This document shows positions 22,795 to 32,716 of a DNA stretch of 64,000 nt, piece by piece; position 1 is the first letter of the stretch; the number at the start of each line of letters is the position of its first letter. A program made the position numbers and the translations under genes. Location: positions 620,001 through 684,000 of the forward strand of contig OZ017756.1 of the NCBI GenBank assembly GCA_963969365.1. The letters run 5' to 3'. Origin of the DNA: Asterochloris sp. CNOR1 (lineage: Eukaryota > Chlorophyta > Trebouxiophyceae > Trebouxiales > Trebouxiaceae). The notes below the pieces were generated by a model. It was not told the DNA's origin, ran no database searches, and was given only the letters and a program-made list of their open reading frames with translations.

Positions 22795-25700
22795 TCAGCT
22801 CTGGTCTCTTGTCAATTCAGAAGAAGTGGGAGTGTCGTCAGCTGCTGGCTGTGAAGATCCCTGCCACAAGACATCCAGTGCCAGCCTCATGGCCGCCTGG
22901 TCTGCTTCCAGCATGGCTTGCTGCTCGGCCGTGCTGCTCCCAGCTTTCGGCAGGCTGGAGGTGGCAAAGGCAGGATTGCTGGTGGCACGGCCACCTGTGG
23001 GGCTCTCAGTGCTGCTCTTGGTGGGGCTGGAGCTCTGCCCTAGCCCGGCAGCAGCAGCAGAGGCTGCTGCCGCAGCCACCTCGGTCAAGCTGGAGGCGCG
23101 CCTGCAGGCAGTAGGCTGGATAAGCGAAGCTAACAGCTGATGGAGTAGTCCGACATGAAGAATCGCCCTTGCTCACATGTTGAGGCTAGTAGTGCACCTT
23201 GCTGACGTCACCATGATGCAAAGCACTGTGCAAGATAGCAAAGTGGGCGCCTAGCAGAAGGCAGGGTGAACAGTCTGCAGCTAGCACAGGCCCCTGATGT
23301 GGTAGTGTACCTGCTCATACTGCCATCGTAGCCCTGGGTGACAGCCAGCCCAGCTGCATGGATCATCTCACGGGAGCACAGTGGGGCCTGGATGGCGACG
23401 GCGCTGCTGAGGACTCTGCGAGACCTCTCAGCATCCCACTTGACGGGTTCAACCTGCAGATCGCCCAGAAAAAGTGCTCAAGCACAGAGGGTGTGGTGTG
23501 AGCACGGAATTGCATGTGCAGGGCAGACATAGCGGCCTGCTGCCTTGGACGTGATGGTGGCAGCACTGCAAGCTGCTGAGTCACAAGACCTGGACGCACA
23601 TGGCGGGCTGCGTGTGTGAGCACCCCAGACCCCTCTGTTGCACTCGCCAGGCCTACTTACAGTGCTGCACCTGCCTTGGTGTGAAGATCTCAGTGGAGCT
23701 GCCTAGGCAACGCATTCAAGGCGTTTGGAAACAGGAGAGCGAAAGAAAGGCCACTGCGCATGTGCCTGCCAGGACCTCCTCGTGAGGTCATGATGTCCAG
23801 ACAGGCCAACCGCTGCATCAGCTCCCTGCTGTGCAGCAGCCTGGCAGCAGCTACCAAGCACGCAATAGGCCAGGGCGTCCTCCATGCACCTCCATTGTTG
23901 TGGCTGTGCAGGGTGTCACGCAACAAGCCCCTACCTTGAGAAGAGTATAATGCCTGCACAGGCTGCCAGCTGCAGCAACACATGCACCCATCCCGCAACC
24001 AGTCCGCAGCTGCCAGGCACTGCAACATTGTCTGCTCATCTTCAGAGTCCTGATTGCAGTCAATGAATCTATGGTAGCTGGGGTGGCAGTACTGGGCAGC
24101 CAGCCAGGCCACACCAGCCAAAAGTGCCCCTGATTATGCACTTAGGCTGTGGACCCTGGCGGTGCTCCTGTACGCTTTGAGCACCAACCCTCCACAAGGG
24201 GTGTCGCGCCCAGCGCACTGGTCATCAAGGCATGCACCTTGAGGAAGGTGATGATGTCCTCAAAGTCTGCCAGCTGCAGCAGGTCCTGCTGGCACTCAGC
24301 CAGAACAACCAGCGCAGTGCGCAGCATGATGTCCGGGCAGTTTTCGGTCAGCATGACGTCGATGACTCGAGCGGAGAATGCCGCAGAGAAGGGGCAGCTG
24401 AAGGCCGTCAGGAACCACTGGGAGGCGTACAGCACAGGTAGGGCGCCATAGGCCTGCAGGCAGGGCAGCACATGCAATGGATCGGTGGAGCTTGTGTTCC
24501 CACAGAGCTGTCAGGCTGCAGAGGCTGCTGAGCAGAAAGCAGGCAGCGACTGGTGCCGCAGCAGCAAAGAGTCCCCCCCCCTCTTGCTGTACAGATATAA
24601 TGTATCCCCAGCGACTGATGCCATGCTTCAGTCAACCCTGGAGCCTGCGGGGCCCTGATCACCTGCAGATGGTCCTTCAGCTCGGGCATGATGCGCTCCA
24701 GCAGCCACTCCAGCATGCGCAGCTGCTGCTTGAGGCCCTGCAGGCCTGGCAGGTACATCGCGCGCAGGCCCACCCCTGAGGCATCCAGCAGGCGCTGGAA
24801 CACCCTGCAGGCAGCACCGCCGCGCTGAGGACTTGCAGGCGTGACTGGCCTGCGACGGCCAATCTGCACCACGTCATGCTGCACTTCAAGGCTGTCAGCA
24901 TGTGCCTGCCAGAATGCTGACTAGAACGCAGGCTCTGAGTGTGTACAATGAGCCACTGCATTGACAGGGTGGTGCCCAAAACTGCTTGCTTCAGCAGGCG
25001 GCAGGCAAAGCGTGCCACAAAATGCACACGCCCACTGGGCCACGTGAGCAGGCCAGCATGAGCTGCAGATAGAGCTGACCTGTAGGCAGGCTCCTCAGGC
25101 AGGTACATGAGGATGATGCCTGCCACAAAGGCCATGCCCTGACAGTAGCCCACCTGCAGGCACGCAATAGTGAGCATTCGCAGCATGCGCAGGTGTGTCT
25201 GATGAGGCACAGGGTTGGAAGGCTCAGACTGCCGCAAGCCAGGAAGTTTGCTGACCAGCGTCCTTCTCTATTAACTACACCAGACAAAGGGACCCAGTGT
25301 TGTCTGTGACGCTGTGTGTGGCGGCCAAGCGCTTGGCAGACACTGCGGCATGCTCAGTGCAGCGATTTTGCTGTTGACCAATCACTCTGCTGCGTGGGGC
25401 TCGCATGGCCGTCCTTTGAAGGTCAGCATGCATTTGAACAAACGGCACCAGGGGCTGAGTTGTGCACACTTGGCTGGCTCAGTGCGCCTGGCCTCCACCA
25501 CGATGCAGACATGCTTGTTAGCCTGCTGGCAAAGCAAGCGCCGCGACATTGTAAAGCAGCCCTGGCCTGTGCTCACACAGCAGTAGGCCTCTATGTTTGC
25601 AGGGGTGAGATGCCCAGGGGTACCAAGGTAGTGCAAAGCAATAGCTGTGGTTGCAGTGTGCAACATGGCTTGAAACAGAACAACAGGTTGATGAGTGGCT

Positions 25701-28700
25701 ATAAATGGAAGCAGACTGTGAGCTGCAGACAGCACCAGATGCCCGTCCAGCTTAGTGACTCAGCTCACGCACTGTCACTCTGAATGATGACTGAACAGCA
25801 GGCCTGGCTCTCTGCAGCAGGGAACCCGCCAGTCTTTGATCAGGCGCCCTCATCAGGAAGGGAGCTTGACACCTGCAGCACCTGAACCAGATCCTGCACC
25901 CAACAGCCATGGCCCACCTCCAGGTCATGCAGCGAGTAGGCCTTGAGCACTCTAAACAGCGCCTGCTGCCCCTGCTCAAACCCAAACTGGGGATGCTCCG
26001 GGAAGGTGCGATTGATGTCGCGGCCAATGACCTCATCCACCTCCTGCAGTGGGAGAGGCAGCAGCTTTGAGCAGCCTATGACAGCTCCCGCTGCAGTGTG
26101 CAAGGCTGGCTGGCAGAGCTAGACCAACCTGTCAGCACGCCGCCTTTGCAGCAACAGCAGCAGGAGTGACCTTGAGAACAGATACGTGCCAGGCCTGTGT
26201 GGGTGGCTGCGCAGTCTGCTATCTCCTGGTGCAAACCCAAAGGAGGCACCTCCTTCTGTCAAGCTGCGCAGTGATTAACACCTCACTTCTGCCAGCTCAC
26301 CTCCTGCCCAATGCTGATCTGCAGCAAAGTGTTGTAGCGGCAGTCCTCGCTGAACTCTGCTGCCAGTGGCCACTCGATCTGGTCTGCGGCCCGCCAGAGC
26401 TCTGCAGGCAATGTGCAGAAGGCTCACTTACATATCCAGGCAAAAAGGGCTACTCCACTCTCCAGGCCACTTCCCAGAACCAGCAGGCAAGCTGGAGGAT
26501 GCTTGCAGCCCCTGATTCCACCATATCAGAGAACTTGGCATGGATTCTGGCGGGCCTGTGCACGTGCTGCATGTCCGACCACATGCCGTGGCTGGCACTC
26601 CCCAGGCATTGTGGCACCCAGACACATGGTTATATTTTTTGCAGACAGTCTCAGACTGGACAGAAGCCAAGTTGGCAGCGCCAGCCTGCTCAAGCTGGAG
26701 TGGGATTCCATAGGATTTTTGACAAGTTGCAGAGCACACAGGGCCAGGCTCACGCTGAGAGTAGGCCTCCCCCTCCTGGCTGCAGCCGCTCTCCTGCCGC
26801 ACATAGGACAGCCCTGCCGGTGGCTGGGGCTCATCCTCGCTCTTTCGCTTGAAGTTGAACACCTGTGTTCAAAGGTCGTGTCTCATGTTTGCCTTGTGGT
26901 CCATGTTCAACAGGAGGGCACCACACGCTCTGTAGAGTCCAGGCTAGGATGAGGGTCCTCAGGTGAACATATGCGGGGTAGGCACAACCTGCCAACAAAT
27001 AACACTTGAGCCTAACCCTGACCCTAACCTGCATGTTGACTCTGTTTTGTGAGCTTGCGCTCAGCGCAGCCAAATGCCCTGACAACAGGTGCGTTGTGCA
27101 CCCCTGCAGTGTCTGAATGATAGGAAATGCACATGAAGCAGACTTGGGAGCAGCTCCTGTGTGCAGCGTGCTCACCTGGCTGGTGCCCTGCACCATCTCC
27201 CAGGCATCTGAGGAGCTGCTGGCAGCTGGCGATGCAGGCACCTGCCTACCAGCCGGCCCTCCTGGGGATCCTCCCTGCTCCCCACCCTGCGCCGGCTGAG
27301 CAGCAGCATGCTTTGTGGAGGTGGCTGTGGCAGCAGCAGCCTGCTGCTGCGGCCTGGCCCTGTGGGAGGGGGAGGATGACATCAGGTGGGCTGCGTCGTG
27401 GGCTGCAGGGCTGTCCGGCCATGAACTGGGTTGGGACACCAACTGTGCTGGGCGCGGCTGAGCCTCTGGGGACTTGTGCCTGTGCCAGGTGGGCGCCAGG
27501 GGCCACACAGAGTGCCGCGCCCGAGGGGAGACGGGGCTGCTGTGCGAGCCTGCCGCCTTCCCTGCAGGCGCCTGCTGAGCCTTGGGGCTGCTCTGTGCAG
27601 CAGGCGCAGCAGCAGCAGCAAGAGGGCCAGCAGCCTGTCTGCTGCCAGGCTTGACAGCGCCTGTCTGAGCAGGATCTGCTCTGGGCGCCGGCTCTGCCTC
27701 TGCAAGGTGACGACGCTGCAGAGCAGCCACGCTCTCCTCTAGTGGATCTGCAGCATTGGGGTGCTGCCCCTGGCTGCCAGGCTGGGCTGCCGGATGCTTT
27801 GGCAGCGCCCCAGCCTCAGTGTGAGGAAGAGACGCGGCTGCCTCAGCAGCTGCAGCAGCAGCATCCCCGTTGCTCTTGCCACCAGCGGCTGGTGCTGGGC
27901 GGGTCCTTGACTCTTGCTGCCTGCCGGGGGCCTGCTGCTGCCGCCCTGGGTCAGAAGTAAGCTCTGATGCTGTGCTGATCCCAGATGTAGCCGTTTCATT
28001 GAGCAGACTTGCTAGCCCCACCCCAGACATGGAGCTGGCTCGGGATGGCACCACCTGAAGAAGTGGAAAGCCGCTTTCAAAGTCGTCCCACGCTTCATGC
28101 ATGTGCTTGAGCAGCAAAATGTAGCACAGGCGCATGCTGCACACACTGCAGCAATGCCTGCCTTTCACCACGCAGCCAGACAGGTCAATCCTGCAGTTCA
28201 GCTGGCTGGCATTGCTATCCAAGAGGTCACCAACCTGCCCGTTCTCGTACAGCTTGCAGAGCGTCTGGTCGTTGGCCAGAGCCAGCCACAGCCGCGATCT
28301 GACGTCCTGCCTAACGTCCTCCAGCAGCAGCGGACCCATCTGAACATCGACAGGGGCATCCCTCTCAGCCTGCAGCAAGACATGGGTTGGTGTGGCTATC
28401 TTGGGCTGAATGCCTCAAAGACAGAGGACCCCTCTCAGCACCTGCAGCGCGGCAAGAGCCCTTGGCCCCCTCTGCAGCGGTCAAGTGCGCAGCTCTGGCA
28501 TGGCGGCGTGGCCAAGGCCCAGCATCACAGCTACAGGCCAGCCGTGTTGACGCTGGGCCTCTGTGCTGGCTGCACACCAGTTGTAAATGGAGCATATATG
28601 CACACCCATGCCAGGAATTCTGGTGGTGCAAACGAAGGGTGGCAGCAGTCTCAGGTTTTCGGGGGCCAGCCAGGAGAAGCTGTGTCCCTTTCGCAAACTG

Positions 28701-30295
28701 CTGTCAACTTAAAGCCATTTTGCATTTCAGGCCCGCAGAAGGTGTGCACAGGAGCAACGGCAGTGACTAATGCGTCAGTGCAGGGCAGCCACATGAACAC
28801 CACAGCGCATCTATGCAGCTCAATCTTATTCGCAGCTCAATTGCAAACACTTCAGGGCACTGCAGCTGCCACCTTCAAGAGAACAGCTATTGCGTTTGAG
28901 GGCAGCCAGCAACGCATCCGCACCACCAGCAGAGCTCCAAGGGTAACTCTTCATGCACTGCATCATGCAGCAGACATGATCTCCGGCAGGACGCATTGCA
29001 GCGGGAAGGCCTTGCATAGCCCCGCATCAGCAGAGCCTGCAGGCATGATTCCCGTAGGCAATGCAGCAGGCAGCTCATAAGATCCCCTGCGACAGGCATT
29101 AGAGCTAGCAGCAGGCCTTGCAGCCCCACATCCCCACCTTCAGCAGAGCTTGCCCTCGTAGTGCCCCTATGCAGTGCAGCACGCAGCAGACAGGACCCCT
29201 TAACATGCAGAGAGCCAGCGACAGGCTTTGCACGACCCCCACACCCCTTAACACAGCAACATATTGCAGGCGTAAATCATCCGTGTGGCGTTGCAAGCAG
29301 CTGACAGGATAGTCTGCAGTATGCATGTGAGCCAGCAGCCCTTGCACAGCCCCACAGTCCCCGCCTACGGCTGAGCCTGCAGGCAGGACTCCTCCATGTG
29401 GCGCATCACTCACCTCATTGGTTACTCTGCAACACGCATCTCGCCAGACACCTTTGCACGTCCCTGCAATGCCCACCTCCAGCAGAGCTTGCAGGCGAGA
29501 CTCCTCTATGCGGCGCTGCACACGGCTGAGGGCGGCCTGTATCTGCCGGGGCCCCTGCTGCACGTAGCCAATGCCATTGCTGAAGGTCTGCGCCAGGAAT
29601 TCTGTCTCATCACGGACGCCTGTTTGGAGCACTCTGAGCCCATCGCCGGCCTGTTCAGTCACAACATGTCGTGCGCGCCTGCAGATCAGGTTTTGAAATC
29701 TCAGCAGAAATGCTGCCATTGCTACCATATGTAACACAGCCATGTGGGGAAACCCTGCAGGAAGCAGTGCTAGTGCCTGGGAAAGAAGTTGACCTTCTCA
29801 TGCAGCTGGGGCGATGACGCCAAGGCGATCTCATCATCTGATGGGCACGCCCAGTGCCGGCAGAAAGGCCCATGCTGTCTGAGCAAGGGCTGCTGGTCAA
29901 TATGCCACAGACAGCCAGGTCAGCATGCCTTACAGTGCTGAGCGATGCACCAGGCCGCACATGCAGCCTGTTGATGCTCACAGGCGCAGCTCCCTATCTG
30001 TCAGTATGGCTCCAGCTGAGGCAACAGTTCTCCCAAGGCCGCCAGCTATCTGCCTGAAGCGTGTCCCCAATGACTGCGGCCTGGGCAGCTCTGTAGGTGC
30101 CTCATCCTCTCCAGACTCGCTGTCTGTCTCAGGGGGAGGCATTGCAGCTTCCACCTGTCCTGGCCTTTGCTGCTCAATGGCTTGCTTGGCTGCTGCTGGC
30201 TCTGGTGGTAGCTCTGTTTGCTCCCCCGAGGTTGCCTCCTCTGCCCTCTGTCTCTGCTTGTGCTTGTACAACAGGTAAATGCCCGCAGGCAGCAT
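22795..30295 (-). CDS. TBC-domain Rab GTPase-activating protein
   Basis: Predicted to stimulate GTP hydrolysis on a Rab GTPase during membrane traffic. Working 5' to 3' on the minus strand, exons are about 30295-29981 and 29845-29781 (borders uncertain), 29678-29477, 28369-27176, 26862-26754, 26401-26301, 26043-25918, 25153-25080, 24804-24663, 24453-24238, 23453-23311 and 23101-22795 (stop TGA 22797-22795). From 29678 onward all phases agree, giving about 800 residues after position 28369. The TBC domain lies near the C terminus. It is preceded by an Ala/Pro/Gln/Ser-rich linker and by a helical region, and is followed by an Ala/Ser-rich tail. The N terminus starts at an ATG (30295) that has an in-frame stop upstream. 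The family is certain, but the Rab partner cannot be told. Confidence 0.85.
24238..26043 (-). other. TBC catalytic domain exons with both catalytic fingers
   Basis: Exon 26043-25918 reads I-G-R-D-I-N-R-T-F-P-E-H, the I-x-x-D-x-x-R arginine-finger motif, then G-Q-Q-A-L-F-R-V-L-K-A-Y-S. Exon 25153-25080 gives V-G-Y-C-Q-G-M-A-F-V-A-G, the Y-x-Q glutamine-finger motif. Exon 24804-24663 gives G-V-G-L-R-A-M-Y-L-P-G-L, and exon 24453-24238 gives L-Y-A-S-Q-W-F-L-T-A-F-S-C-P-F then R-V-I-D-V. These are the characteristic TBC blocks in the expected order and spacing. Both catalytic residues are present, so an active GAP is expected. Confidence 0.9.
27176..28369 (-). other. Long central exon of the TBC protein: helical segment plus low-complexity linker
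   Basis: It opens after an acceptor CAG (28372-28370) with a helical segment (MGPLLLEDVRQDVRSRLWLA, then N-D-Q-T-L-C-K-L-Y-E-N-G). This faintly resembles RUN-type helical bundles, but the likeness is too weak to assert. After about 100 residues the reading becomes Ala/Pro/Gln/Ser-rich until D-A-W-E-M-V-Q-G-T-S-Q at the donor. An internal intron around 28180-28058 is possible, since a GTGGTGAAAG donor and a CTTCAG acceptor are present. The sequence is open either way. Confidence 0.55.
28930..29520 (-). repeat. Degenerate tandem array of an exon-end fragment in a TBC-gene intron
   Basis: The end of exon 29678-29477 (coding E-E-S-R-L-Q-A-L-L-E, donor GTGGGC) is echoed several times downstream in its intron. 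Echoes lie around 29340-29400 (GAGTCCTGCCTGCAGGCTCA on the minus strand), 29130-29160 and 28960-29060 (one still reads R-E-S-C-L-Q-A-L-L). Each is followed by AT/GC-mixed sequence with GTGTGGGG or GCGGGG in place of the donor. Copies are spaced irregularly at about 90-180 bases and have diverged. This is the longest of the junction-derived arrays in the window. Confidence 0.5.
29477..30295 (-). other. N-terminal exons of the TBC protein
   Basis: From ATG 30295 the frame gives a short hydrophobic start (MLPAGIYLLYKHK), then a Glu/Pro-rich segment with an acidic S-E-S-G-E-D-E patch, then R-F-R-Q-I-A-G-G-L-G-R. A short stretch (D-D-E-I-A-L-A-S-S-P) lies at about 29845-29781. Exon 29678-29477 reads as an amphipathic helix (F-L-A-Q-T-F-S-N-G-I-G-Y...R-R-I-E-E-S-R-L-Q-A-L-L-E). 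The phase between the first two pieces could not be reconciled, so these borders are provisional, and they might even belong to a separate gene. Confidence 0.4.
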
Positions 30296-30795
30296 CAAAA
30301 CATGCTGAGCTGCTCAAACTCTCCGGAATGGAGATCTGGTAGCAGCGAAACCTCCAGGCCCACACTTTTTCTTCTTTGCTGTTAGCAGGTATTGAGGCGC
30401 ACTTGAGTCAGGCCAGGGAAGCCTGCCATTCCTCTGTTGGCGCCTCGTGGGCAGCAGTCAGCACTTGTTGTTGTGGAACCCAACCTGCAGACTAAGCTGA
30501 ACACAGTGCATGCCCAATCACAGCCCCTCGCAGAAAGTAGCTATCAGCAAGGCTAACAAGCTGCCTGCTTCCGCCAAGGCAAGTTTCTGGACACTGATTG
30601 TGGAGAGGCCCCATGTGGAAGGCTGACTTTGTAGGCCATTCTGTTGCTGCAGCAAGGCCCATTCTGGGCAGCTTGGGGCTCAGAGGCAAATAAGCATAGC
30701 AGCAATGTAGCGCAGGGAGCACAGGTGAGCAACTGCAATCCAGGAATTGGTGCAGGGCATGTAGCCCATTGACAGCTTTGCCTGCTTGCCTGCAG
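30296..30795. other. Divergent 5' region between the TBC gene and a plus-strand gene
   Basis: No convincing exon was fixed in these 500 bases. They should hold the promoter of the minus-strand TBC gene and the first exon of the plus-strand gene that continues at 30796. Two candidate starts were considered, ATG 30511 (nine codons to a weak GTAGCT donor) and ATG 30613 (no donor before its stop). Neither is compelling. Confidence 0.3.
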
Positions 30796-31752
30796 GCATG
30801 GCTTGCCAAGCTGCATGGCAACTCCAAGGGCTTCAAGCTGCCCAAATGGGAAATGCCAGGTGGGTTTGAAGGTGGCAATCTGGCTGTGCCTGTAGCAGTG
30901 ACAGCCACTTGCACCTGCTTGACAAAGTATTGCAGCCTGCTTGATGACAGCGCATACTGTGCCGCAGTCCATGTCGATGTGGATGTGCTGACGCCAGCCA
31001 TCCAGACTGTCAAGAAGTCTGCCAATGATGTCTGGATTCAGCTGCCGCCTCAAGTGCGGACAGCTGCGCCCTTTCTGGGAGTCGGCCTTGGCTCTAGCTT
31101 CATCGTATACAGGATACAGCAGAGCAGGCTGGACCGAGCAGTGAGGCAGCATCCTGCGTGCTTGCTGCTGTCATCTTGCATTGCTGTCTCAGCTGCTGTC
31201 TCAGCAGCTTGGCTGCTGCTGGCTGCAATCTGTCTGCATCATCTGCAAATCCCACATCTGCCCTGTGAGCACCACGCACCTGCCGATACAGTGCCTCTGC
31301 CCATGCAGCACAAAAAGATCACCAAGCTCGAACATGAAATTGACCTGATTGAGACAGAACGCGATGATGCTCAAAAGATGATACGGGAGCTCAGGGTGAG
31401 CTCTGCATGCCATCAGCTGGATGCAATCATTCGCAGCAGCATTAATGTAGCGCAGTGTGTCCACCTCTGTGTGGTGGCCACACAGCTTGATGCTGGCAGA
31501 GGGGGCTTCTGTGCAAGCAATTTAGCTTATGCTGCTTCCACACTGCAGCACCAAGGTGCGGGTGGCCGGGGAGCATCAGAGATGGAGATGGTGGCTGCAG
31601 TGTCTCAAGCCACCCACGCTGCTGCTGCTGCTGCAAGTGCAGCAGCAGGTGCCGCTGCCCAGTGCCTGTATGACCCTTACTTCCAGCATGGCCCAAATGG
31701 CCTGGCGCCCAGGCGCAGGCTGCCTGCTAATCGTCCTCAGAAGCCACAATAG
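30796..31752 (+). CDS. Small protein with hydrophobic segment and coiled coil, function unknown (first exon not found)
   Basis: Four exons join in phase: 30796-30859, 30968-31140, 31309-31395 and 31549-31752 (stop TAG 31750-31752), giving about 175 residues plus an unidentified start. The reading has a basic N-terminal part (L-H-G-N-S-K-G-F-K-L-P-K-W). Next comes a possible membrane segment of about 18 residues (A-P-F-L-G-V-G-L-G-S-S-F-I-V-Y) and a charged coiled coil (K-K-I-T-K-L-E-H-E-I-D-L-I-E-T-E-R). After an Ala-rich stretch it ends in a basic, Pro-containing tail. The layout suits a tail- or signal-anchored organelle membrane protein, but no family was recognised. Confidence 0.6.
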   Translation, partial: AWLAKLHGNSKGFKLPKWEMPGGFEGGNLAVPVAVTATCTCLTKYCSLLDDSAYCAAVHVDVDVLTPAIQTVKKSANDVWIQLPPQVRTAAPFLGVGLGSSFIVYRIQQSRLDRAVRQHPACLLLSSCIAVSAAVSAAWLLLAAICLHHLQIPHLPCEHHAPADTVPLPMQHKKITKLEHEIDLIETERDDAQKMIRELRVSSACHQLDAIIRSSINVAQCVHLCVVATQLDAGRGGFCASNLAYAASTLQHQGAGGRGASEMEMVAAVSQATHAAAAAASAAAGAAAQCLYDPYFQHGPNGLAPRRRLPANRPQKPQ

Positions 31753-31920
31753 GCCTCAAGCAAACCTCACACCTTTTCGACAAGGTTGCTTTGTTCCACC
31801 TCAGTCATCACAGCCCCATTTCGTTGCGCCAGGGCTCTCATGGGACATATTAGCTGACTGAGCGGCCTGTGCCTGTATTTGACTGAATGATGAATTAAAC
31901 AAGTTGAACAACTGCAGATT

Positions 31921-32552
31921 CTACCCTGCTTCTACCCTGCAAACAGGCTCTTTTGTTTCTGATTCATTGGCTGCTTGAGACAGACGTCCTTCCACTTTTG
32001 AATCTGCAGACGACAGACTCCACATCAGCCTGTCGGCATGCGGGAGCTTCCAGAATATACAGCCCAGCCTTACCAGGTTGCCAGCCACTCTCTGAACATC
32101 TGGACAGCTACTGTTCTTGGCTAGGTCCCTGACTGAGTGCGCCACCTGAGTCTGCTCCAGGTGCTGTCTGCAGCAGGCAGCACCTAGTCAGCCTTCCTGG
32201 AGCACAGACAAGCAGCATTACAGATGCGCTCACCTCTGCACGTCCATGGCGCTCAGGGCAAACAGAGTTGCCAAATGCTGTTCCGCCTTGCTTGTGTCAT
32301 TCAGGACCTCCTTTAGCTGCACATGGCATGCCGGTCAAGTTTCTGCACACTGCATGGCAGACACTGCTGCATGCATGATGCTTGGCTCACTTGATTCACG
32401 TTCTCATCAGAGAAGCAGTGTGTTGTATGTCCCACAAGAATGGCCACTTTCTTGCAATCCGCAAGCGTCCTCTGCCTCTTGGAAGGTCTGCTGGACTGTC
32501 TCTGCCCTGTGGCCGCTACAGCTGCATGGCCTTTCAGCAGGAACCTGTCCAT
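31921..32552 (-). CDS. TFIIS N-terminal-domain protein, TCEANC2-like
   Basis: Three exons, 32552-32391, 32316-32234 and 32167-31921, join in perfect phase to give 163 residues ending at TAG. It starts MDRFLLKG, comparable to the MDKFVIR start of animal TCEANC2. A basic stretch follows (R-P-S-K-R-Q-R-T-L, a possible nuclear signal), then D-C-K-K-V-A-I-L-V. A helical bundle follows: L-K-E-V-L-N-D, L-A-T-L-F-A-L, V-A-H-S-V-R-D-L-A-K-N, V-Q-R-V-A-G-N-L-V-R. This matches the TFIIS N-terminal (LW/TFS2N) fold in order, though the usual final Trp is absent. A role in transcription elongation is inferred. The start at 32552 is the first ATG in the frame; an upstream exon cannot be excluded. It is divergent from HMCES and convergent with the gene ending at 31752. 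Confidence 0.65.
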
Positions 32553-32716
32553 CACAGCTGTGGCCGCATCGACACATTGCTTTTGGCGCCCAAAAAAAGG
32601 ACAAGTACAACTGTCAGACACACCATGTTGCACAGCAGCTTGGGTGACTGTTAAAGTGCAGTGTGGGTCATCACGTGCTGATCGCGGATGCCTGCCGGTT
32701 AGCAGCCGGGGGCATT
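32553..32716. promoter_or_regulatory. Short divergent 5' region shared by the TFIIS-like and HMCES genes
   Basis: About 164 bases separate the proposed minus-strand start (32552) from the plus-strand start (32717). No TATA box or other element was identified. If both starts are right, the two genes must share or closely juxtapose their promoters, which is a basis for co-regulation. This is inferred from position alone. Confidence 0.4.

Noticed and set aside
22800-23110. Plus-strand open frame of 116 codons opposite the last TBC exon
   Set aside because: It mirrors a GC-rich Ala/Ser exon on the minus strand that is in phase with the TBC domain.
27003-27030. CCTAAC/CCCTGACCCTAAC telomere-like motif
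   Set aside because: Only about three degenerate units, inside an intron of the TBC gene; too short for an interstitial telomere.
26831-28378. A single 515-codon reading frame taken as a complete intronless gene
   Set aside because: It runs through a clear GTGAGC donor at 27175 and an acceptor at 28370; its ends are intron read-through. It is one exon of the TBC gene.
30613-30690. ATG 30613 (M-W-K-A-D-F-V-G-H-S) as first exon of the plus-strand coiled-coil gene
   Set aside because: Attractive reading, but no GT or GC donor in a compatible phase before the TAA stop.
31600-31660. GCTGCT repeat as a regulatory or expansion repeat
   Set aside because: It is the coding sequence of a short Ala run in the last exon of the small coiled-coil protein gene and is in frame.
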